From assembly GCA_020054175.1 (NCBI GenBank), contig JAGVLR010000181.1, positions 1 to 10,021 of the forward strand: 10,021 bases of DNA. The letters run 5' to 3'. This DNA comes from Candidatus Dadabacteria bacterium. GTDB lineage: Bacteria; Desulfobacterota_D; UBA1144; Nemesobacterales; UBA2774. Shown piece after piece: positions 6,032 through 10,021 of this stretch (the stretch's first letter is position 1; each line of letters opens with the position of its first letter). The notes below the pieces were generated by a model that made no database searches, was not told where the DNA came from, and saw nothing but the letters and a program-made list of their open reading frames with translations. The translations under genes were made by a program, and so were the position numbers.

Positions 6032-6372
6032 GCTGTGGCACAGTCACCGACAGCAGCCTTAATCTTGCAACGCACACGTAGTGTGTTTTCCGACGTAGCA
6101 CGGGCGGCGTCAAAATCATCGGAAGCGCGTCAGGTGATAATGGCAACAACAGAGCTACTTCGGTCTCCTGCACGCGCACACGTAGTGTCTCTTTCGACAT
6201 AGCACCGGAGGTGCCGAAATCACCTGTCGCACAGTCACCGACAGCAGCCTTAATCTTGCAACGCACACGTAGTGTGCTTTCCGACGTAGCGCAGGAGGTG
6301 CCAAAATCAGCGGGAGCGCGTCAGGTGATAATGGCAATAATGCTGCTACTTCGGTCTCCTGCACGCGTGGCG
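6032..6372. repeat. 191-bp tandem repeat array, about 1.8 copies, CACGTAGTG family
   Basis: Landmarks recur at an exact 191-base offset: CAGTCACCGACAGCAGCC (6041 and 6232), CGCACACGTAGTGTG (6071 and 6262), CAGGTGATAATGGCAA (6131 and 6322) and GCTACTTCGGTCTCCTGC (6154 and 6345). Each full unit also holds a second internal CGCACACGTAGTGT (6175), 104 bases after the first, so the unit is itself a partial duplication. The second copy breaks off after CCTGCACGCG at about 6367. The unit length is not a multiple of three, and minus-strand frames of 79 and 101 residues across it reflect the repeat. Related units lie at 4495-4608 (same orientation) and about 9690-9795 (inverted). Confidence 0.85.
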
Positions 6373-6470
6373 TGCATGTGGTAGATTTATCTGTAATGTC
6401 TTGGAGGATGACGGGCGCCATGCCGGGGAATCTGCGGGTTCTTTCCATTCCCTGTTTCATAGGGCGGCCC

Positions 6471-6476
6471 TATAAT
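6471..6476 (+). promoter_or_regulatory. candidate -10 box upstream of the orphan antitoxin
   Basis: A perfect TATAAT (6471-6476) lies 42 bases before the proposed GTG start; the sequence 17 bp upstream (TTCCCT) is a poor -35. Initiation near 6483 would give a leader of about 36 nt holding the ribosome site GAGGGAG. The stretch 6373-6470 shows nothing else that I can name. Confidence 0.35.
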
Positions 6477-6518
6477 TCGCGAGACAGAAAACATCACATC
6501 ATGAGGGAGTGTACTAAA

Positions 6519-6833
6519 GTGACTATGCGGGGCGTTAAGAATACCGTGCGCGCCAGGGTCAGGCGCGATCCGGAGTTCAGAGCAGGGCTATTAAAGCAGG
6601 CTATCGAGAGTCTCATGGCCGGGGACCTCGCGGCAGGCAAGGCCGAGCTGAGGGATTTCATCAAGGCGACGAGCGGGTTCGAGGAGCTTTCACGCACGAT
6701 GCGCAAAAAGCCCGAAAGCCTCATCCGCATGCTCGGGCCGAAGGGTAATCCCACGGCGCAGAACATCTTCCGCATAATCGCCGAGGTACAGAAACAGGAA
6801 GGCCTTCACTTCGAGATAAAAATCGTGCATTGA
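6519..6833 (+). CDS. HI1420-type addiction-module antitoxin/HTH protein (orphan)
   Basis: This 104-residue protein matches the 'probable addiction module antidote' family (HI1420 type): an N-terminal RDPEFRAGLLKQAIESLMAG helix region, a LRDFIKATSGFEELSR segment, then the HTH hallmark KKPESLIRMLGPKGNPTAQNIFRII (about 64-88) and a C-terminal FEIKIV strand. Such proteins normally neutralise a RelE/HigB-like toxin encoded just upstream and autoregulate the pair. No toxin gene or recognisable toxin remnant precedes it here; repeat DNA and an unexplained 100-bp stretch do. I chose GTG 6519 because GAGGGAG (6503-6509) lies nine bases upstream and the resulting N-terminus has the family's usual length; ATG 6525 is the alternative, and ATG 6501 lacks a ribosome site. 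It ends in TGATAA, 42 bp before the PEPC gene on the same strand. Confidence 0.82.
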   Translation: MTMRGVKNTVRARVRRDPEFRAGLLKQAIESLMAGDLAAGKAELRDFIKATSGFEELSRTMRKKPESLIRMLGPKGNPTAQNIFRIIAEVQKQEGLHFEIKIVH

Positions 6834-6849
6834 TAATATGTTAAACGCG

Positions 6850-6863
6850 CCGGCCCGGGCCGG
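6850..6863. promoter_or_regulatory. perfect 14-bp palindrome overlapping the PEPC ribosome site
   Basis: CCGGCCCGGGCCGG is a perfect palindrome whose last two bases are also the first two of the PEPC Shine-Dalgarno-like GGGGGAG (6862-6868). As RNA it can fold into CCGGC-ccgg-GCCGG. It may bind a regulator, modulate translation, or simply reflect GC-rich composition. Confidence 0.35.
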
Positions 6864-6875
6864 GGGAGCGGCAGG

Positions 6876-9647
6876 ATGAAAAGGGATAAAAACCGGAACA
6901 TCGACACCACGGACAAGGAAAAGCCGCTTCGGAACGACGTCCGCTTTCTCGGGAACATCCTCGGATGGGTGCTCATCGGCCAGGAAGGCCGCGAGATTTT
7001 CGACATCGAAGAGAGGATTCGCGCCCTCACGAAAGAGATGCGAACCCGCTACCGGAAGAGCCAGAAGGACGAGCTGGTGGCGATGATAAGAAGCCTCTCC
7101 GACGAAGACCTTTATAAAGTCACGCGCGCGTTCACGATATACTTCAAGCTCGTAAACATAGCCGAGCAGATTCACAGAATACGCCGCCGCCGGGACTATA
7201 AGTACATATCCGACGTCAAGGATTCGAGCGAGGGCTCCATCGAGAGCCTCTTCGCCGCGCTCATGGAAAAGGGCGTTTCTTATGATGAGTTCAAATCGCT
7301 CGTCGATTCGCTGTCGATAGACCTCGTCCTGACAGCTCACCCGACGGAGGTCAACCGCCACATCGTTCTCGAAAAATTCCGCTACATTTCGGCCCTCCTG
7401 GCAGAGCTGGGAAGCGGGCTGCTCGACGCCGAGGGCAGGAAGGCGGTTGAAGAAGAGATACAAGCCGAGCTTATAGGGCTCTGGCAAACGGAGGAAGTCC
7501 CGCCGTTCAAGAAGACCCCGCTCGACGAGGCGCGGAACATCCACTACTACTTCCGGGAGACGATCTTCGACGCGCTCCTGAAAGTTTACGACGAGTTCGA
7601 AAAGAAGATAAAGGAGAGCTATGAAGTCTCGGATGTGAGCTTTCCGTCTTTTCTCAGGTTCGGCTCGTGGGTGGGCGGCGACAGGGACGGAAACCCGTTC
7701 GTCACCCACAAGATAACGCGCGAAGTCCTGGAGATGCAGAAAGCCCTCGCCGTCGACAAACACGTAGAACGGCTCCGGCGTCTCAAGCGCCAGCTTAGCT
7801 CGTCGGTGAAAATAGTCCCCGTAAGCCGGGAGCTTCGCCGCGCCGTCACACCCGAGATGAAGAAGAGAGCGGAAGAGAGGGGCATACACAACGCGGACGA
7901 GTATTACAGGATCTTTCTGGAGCACGTCGAGATGAGGCTCGCCGCCGTAACTTCAAGCGAGGCCGGCCCTGTCCCGCCGTACGCGCGCTGCGAGGAATTT
8001 CTGGCCGACCTCCACATGATCGACAGGAGCCTCCGGGAGAATAAGGGGGAAAAACTCGCGGACTCCACTCTGAAGATGCTCATCCGCCAGGCCGGGGTGT
8101 TCGGGTTCCACACGGCCAGGCTCGACATACGGCAGAACAGCGCAGTTCACACGGCGGCGCTTTCGGAGATAACCGAGCGGCTCGGGCTCGTCAATTACGG
8201 CGGTATGACGGACGACAAGAAATTCGAATGGTTGACGCGCGAGATTAAAAACCCCCGCCCGCTCATCCCCGACTGGCTCCCGCTCTCGCCCGAAACGAAG
8301 GAGCTGCTCCTCACGTCCCGCACTATGCGAGAATGCCTCGAAGAGGTGAGCCCCGACTGCATCGATACATACGTCATAAGCATGACGCGGAGCGCGGCCA
8401 ACGTCCTCGAAGTTCTCCTCTTCCTCAAAGAGGCCGGGCTCTACCGCTCGGACAGCGTCAGGATAACGAGCGCCATAAACATCGTGCCGCTCTTCGAGAC
8501 GATAGACGATTTCCTGAACGCCCCGGGCGTCATGCGGAAGCTCTTCTCGGAGCCGGTTTACAGGGAGCACATATCGGCTCGCGGAAACTTCTCCGAGATA
8601 ATGATAGGCTACTCCGACAGCGGCAAGGACGGCGGCATACTCTGCGCCGGCTGGGAGATACACAAGGCACAGCGCCTCCTCAAATCCATCGCCGACGAGT
8701 TCGGCATCAGGAACAGGTTCTTCCACGGGCGCGGCGGCACCGTGAGCAGGGGAGGGGGCCCGACGAACCAGGCCATACTCGCGCGCCCCGCCGGGACAGT
8801 CGACGGCGCGATAAAAATCACGGAGCAGGGGGAGGTCATTTACAGCAACTACTCCCTCCCAGACATCGCCGAGGACAACCTCGAGCTCGTTCTCTCGTCC
8901 GTCGTTCTGACGAGCCTTAACCACGAGGAAGTGAACCCTCACTGGGAGGAGGTCATGGAGGAGATCGCCGCAGAGGCGCGCGGCGTCTGGCGTGAGCTCG
9001 TCTACGACGACCCGGATTTCTACGGCTACTTCCTTCAATCGACTCCTATTTCGATGATTCAGCAGATGGGCATCGGCTCGCGTCCCGCCCGCCGCTCGCG
9101 TGCGAAGAGCATAGACGACCTCCGCGCCATACCGTGGGTTTTCAGCTGGACCCAGAACCGCCATCTCATCACGGGTTTTTACTCCGTCGGCACGGCGCTG
9201 AAAAGGTTCGTCGACAAGGCTCCCCGCAGGAATCTCCAGCTGCTCCGCGATATGTATGCGAACTGGCGTTTCTTCAGGTCTCACATCGACAATATCCAGA
9301 TGACTCTCAGCCGCGCCGATATGTGGATCGCCCTCGAATACTCTTTTCTCGTCCGCCCGAAGGAAGTCGGCAGGAGAATTTTCGGGAGGATAAGGGATGA
9401 ATACAACCTCACCGAAGAGATCGTTCTCCGCATAACGGGCGAAAAACGCATACTCGACAATAATCCCTTCCTGCAAAAATCCATCGAGCTGCGGAATCCT
9501 TACATCGATTCTCTCAGCTACATACAGGTCGGGCTTCTCCGGAGGCTTCTCAAGGGCGATTTCTCGACCGGGGAAAAGGCCGCGCTCATCGACGACCTCA
9601 AGCTCAGCATAAACGGCATTTCCGCCGGTCTCAAAAACACCGGCTAG
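6876..9647 (+). CDS. ppc: phosphoenolpyruvate carboxylase
   Basis: This complete 923-residue enzyme forms oxaloacetate from phosphoenolpyruvate and bicarbonate, replenishing the TCA cycle in the cytosol. Diagnostic motifs are VLTAHPTEVNRH (151-162, catalytic His155), FGSWVGGDRDGNPFVT (262-277), FGFHTARLDIRQ (409-420), IGYSDSGKDGG (577-587, Lys584), FHGRGGTVSRGGGPTNQ (616-632), TEQGEVI (649-655), PWVFSWTQNR (753-762) and the C-terminal NTG. Counting against E. coli PEPC as I recall it, Arg625 matches Arg587, Arg873 matches Arg832 and Asn921 matches Asn881 of the aspartate inhibitor site, while Arg813 replaces Lys773, so feedback inhibition by aspartate is plausible. Ser624 stands where E. coli has Gly. 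The length is normal and no break is seen. ATG 6876 has GGGGGAG seven bases upstream. It may be co-transcribed with the preceding antitoxin gene. Confidence 0.97.
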   Translation: MKRDKNRNIDTTDKEKPLRNDVRFLGNILGWVLIGQEGREIFDIEERIRALTKEMRTRYRKSQKDELVAMIRSLSDEDLYKVTRAFTIYFKLVNIAEQIHRIRRRRDYKYISDVKDSSEGSIESLFAALMEKGVSYDEFKSLVDSLSIDLVLTAHPTEVNRHIVLEKFRYISALLAELGSGLLDAEGRKAVEEEIQAELIGLWQTEEVPPFKKTPLDEARNIHYYFRETIFDALLKVYDEFEKKIKESYEVSDVSFPSFLRFGSWVGGDRDGNPFVTHKITREVLEMQKALAVDKHVERLRRLKRQLSSSVKIVPVSRELRRAVTPEMKKRAEERGIHNADEYYRIFLEHVEMRLAAVTSSEAGPVPPYARCEEFLADLHMIDRSLRENKGEKLADSTLKMLIRQAGVFGFHTARLDIRQNSAVHTAALSEITERLGLVNYGGMTDDKKFEWLTREIKNPRPLIPDWLPLSPETKELLLTSRTMRECLEEVSPDCIDTYVISMTRSAANVLEVLLFLKEAGLYRSDSVRITSAINIVPLFETIDDFLNAPGVMRKLFSEPVYREHISARGNFSEIMIGYSDSGKDGGILCAGWEIHKAQRLLKSIADEFGIRNRFFHGRGGTVSRGGGPTNQAILARPAGTVDGAIKITEQGEVIYSNYSLPDIAEDNLELVLSSVVLTSLNHEEVNPHWEEVMEEIAAEARGVWRELVYDDPDFYGYFLQSTPISMIQQMGIGSRPARRSRAKSIDDLRAIPWVFSWTQNRHLITGFYSVGTALKRFVDKAPRRNLQLLRDMYANWRFFRSHIDNIQMTLSRADMWIALEYSFLVRPKEVGRRIFGRIRDEYNLTEEIVLRITGEKRILDNNPFLQKSIELRNPYIDSLSYIQVGLLRRLLKGDFSTGEKAALIDDLKLSINGISAGLKNTG

Positions 9648-9665
9648 CGGTCAGCGACCGCTGGC
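9643..9665 (+). terminator. hairpin overlapping the PEPC stop codon, weak terminator candidate
   Basis: AGCGGTC (9646-9652) pairs perfectly with GACCGCT (9656-9662) around AGC and extends by C-G, G-C and a T-G wobble to about 10 bp. It includes the TAG stop itself. No T-run follows, so intrinsic termination would be weak; stabilising the 3' end of the message is an alternative role. Confidence 0.45.
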
Positions 9666-9689
9666 AATCGACGTAGCAAGGATGGAGGT

Positions 9690-9795
9690 GTGTCAGCCTT
9701 CGTGCGTCAAGTGATTTTAACATTGCAGGTGCTGCGTCGAAAACCACACTACGTGTGGCGCACCACGTGCGCAGGAGACCGATGTAGCACAGACT
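9690..9795. repeat. CACGTAGTG-family repeat unit, inverted and diverged
   Basis: Read on the minus strand from about 9790, this segment gives GTGCTACATCGGTCTCCTGC, CCACACGTAGTGTGG (9758-9744), TTTTCGACGCAGCAC and AAAATCAC. These are the blocks of the 6032-6370 array in the same order but on the opposite strand. The mini-hairpin is here 6 bp, CCACAC-gta-GTGTGG. An 82-residue plus-strand frame running through it and the next palindromes (9690-9938) is best explained as repeat DNA. Confidence 0.65.
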
Positions 9796-9821
9796 ATGAT
9801 CCACTGCGCGACCCCCACATT

Positions 9822-9852
9822 TGTCATTCCCGAATGCTCGTATCGGGAATCC
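9822..9852. repeat. ATTCCCGA palindromic repeat, copy 2
   Basis: ATTCCCGA (9826-9833) and TCGGGAAT (9843-9850) repeat the element at 4397-4421 with the same 9-base loop length (ATGCTCGTA against ATGCCTGTA). It opens the right-hand composite repeat. Confidence 0.8.
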
Positions 9853-9870
9853 ATGTTTTTATAATCTGTC

Positions 9871-9891
9871 ATTCTGAACTTGATTCAGAAT
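9871..9891. repeat. ATTCTGAA/TTCAGAAT palindromic repeat
   Basis: ATTCTGAA (9871-9878) and TTCAGAAT (9884-9891) form a perfect 8-bp stem with loop CTTGA. It is an extra module absent from the left composite copy, where the ATTCCCGA palindrome is followed almost directly by the CTTTAAA linker. Confidence 0.75.
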
Positions 9892-9901
9892 CTGAGCCTT
9901 T

Positions 9902-9948
9902 AAAAGATTTAGAGCAAATCTTTTCTACTTTTGCTTGACCAAAAGTAG
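9902..9948. repeat. two adjacent stem-loops, including CTACTTTT repeat copy 2
   Basis: AAAAGATTT (9902-9910) pairs with AAATCTTTT (9916-9924), and directly abutting it CTACTTTTG (9925-9933) pairs with CAAAAGTAG (9940-9948) around CTTGAC. The second stem-loop is the counterpart of 4452-4475. The first is degenerate in the left copy. Confidence 0.75.
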
Positions 9949-10021
9949 CAAAAGTCACGGGACGGGGCGAAATTGTGCTAAAAATCATCGCGTCTTCGCT
10001 AAATCTTCCACCCACCCCAGC

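Larger units (their letters stand above)
9822..10021. repeat. composite intergenic repeat, right copy, continues beyond window
   Basis: It holds the same module order and orientation as 4391-4660: ATTCCCGA palindrome, CTTTAAA linker, CTACTTTT stem-loop, TCACGGGACGGGG (9955-9967), then TAAAAATC and a CGCGTCTTC-to-CCCCAGC block with near-identity to 4609-4651. It gains the ATTCTGAA palindrome and lacks the CACGTAGTG-family unit, carrying CGAAATTGTGC (9968-9978) instead. The window ends inside it. Confidence 0.75.

Noticed and set aside
6032..6372. CRISPR array
   Set aside because: The repeated blocks are long, spaced unevenly at 104 and 87 bases, and the intervals are themselves repeated rather than unique spacers.
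6027..6460. Two minus-strand open frames (6027-6266 and 6155-6460) with similar peptides containing LPLSPDALP and RLRLLSVTV
   Set aside because: They overlap each other, follow the 191-bp repeat in two different frames, have no ribosome sites that I can see, and their similarity is explained by the DNA repeat.
6690..9476. Long minus-strand frames (411 and 507 residues) opposite ppc
   Set aside because: They are antisense to an unmistakable PEPC and show no recognisable family features.
9690..9938. Plus-strand 82-residue frame after ppc
   Set aside because: It reads through an inverted repeat unit and two palindromes; the CHSELDSESEPLKDLEQ-type peptide is a familiar artefact of such repeats.
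4391..9965. IS element or composite transposon bounded by the composite repeats
   Set aside because: No transposase or integrase is encoded between the repeats, and the intervening genes include a housekeeping ppc.

Overview
The window looks like a chromosomal stretch from a Gram-negative, GC-rich, probably uncultured bacterium. Genes are GC-rich with many NTC/NTG codons, intergenic DNA is repeat-laden, and one product carries a lipoprotein signal. Short palindromic repeats built on ATTCCCGA/TCGGGAAT, ATTCTGAA/TTCAGAAT and CCCCCCTT/AAGGGGGG recall repeats familiar from environmental deltaproteobacterial (Desulfobacterota-like) and neighbouring lineages. This placement is an inference with low confidence. 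No phage, plasmid, IS transposase, CRISPR, rRNA or tRNA gene is visible.

Left part (1-2661): the 3' end of a DUF3574-like gene is followed, on the opposite strand, by a compact type II toxin-antitoxin pair (RelE/HigB-like toxin first, HTH antitoxin second, ATGA overlap). It is divergent from a two-gene plus-strand unit: a 105-aa protein of unknown function and an LCAT-like serine lipase/acyltransferase with a complete Ser-Asp-His triad.

Middle (2677-5932): on the minus strand lie a GNAT acetyltransferase-carbon-nitrogen hydrolase fusion and a putative lipoprotein alpha/beta hydrolase with an Asp nucleophile (haloalkane dehalogenase/epoxide hydrolase type). Just upstream of the latter is the 52-codon tail of a second, related hydrolase, a decayed tandem paralogue.

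Right part (5940-10021): a 191-bp tandem repeat array, an orphan HI1420-type addiction-module antitoxin, a complete phosphoenolpyruvate carboxylase (the one central-metabolism gene) and more repeats. Nested modular repeats occur at about 4390-4660, 5971-6370 and 9690-10021. The first and last belong to the same composite family in the same orientation, so the hydrolase-to-PEPC block is bracketed by direct repeats. Several short stem-loops show compensatory base changes between copies. These repeats, together with the remnant hydrolase and the orphan antitoxin, are the main evidence of past rearrangement here.
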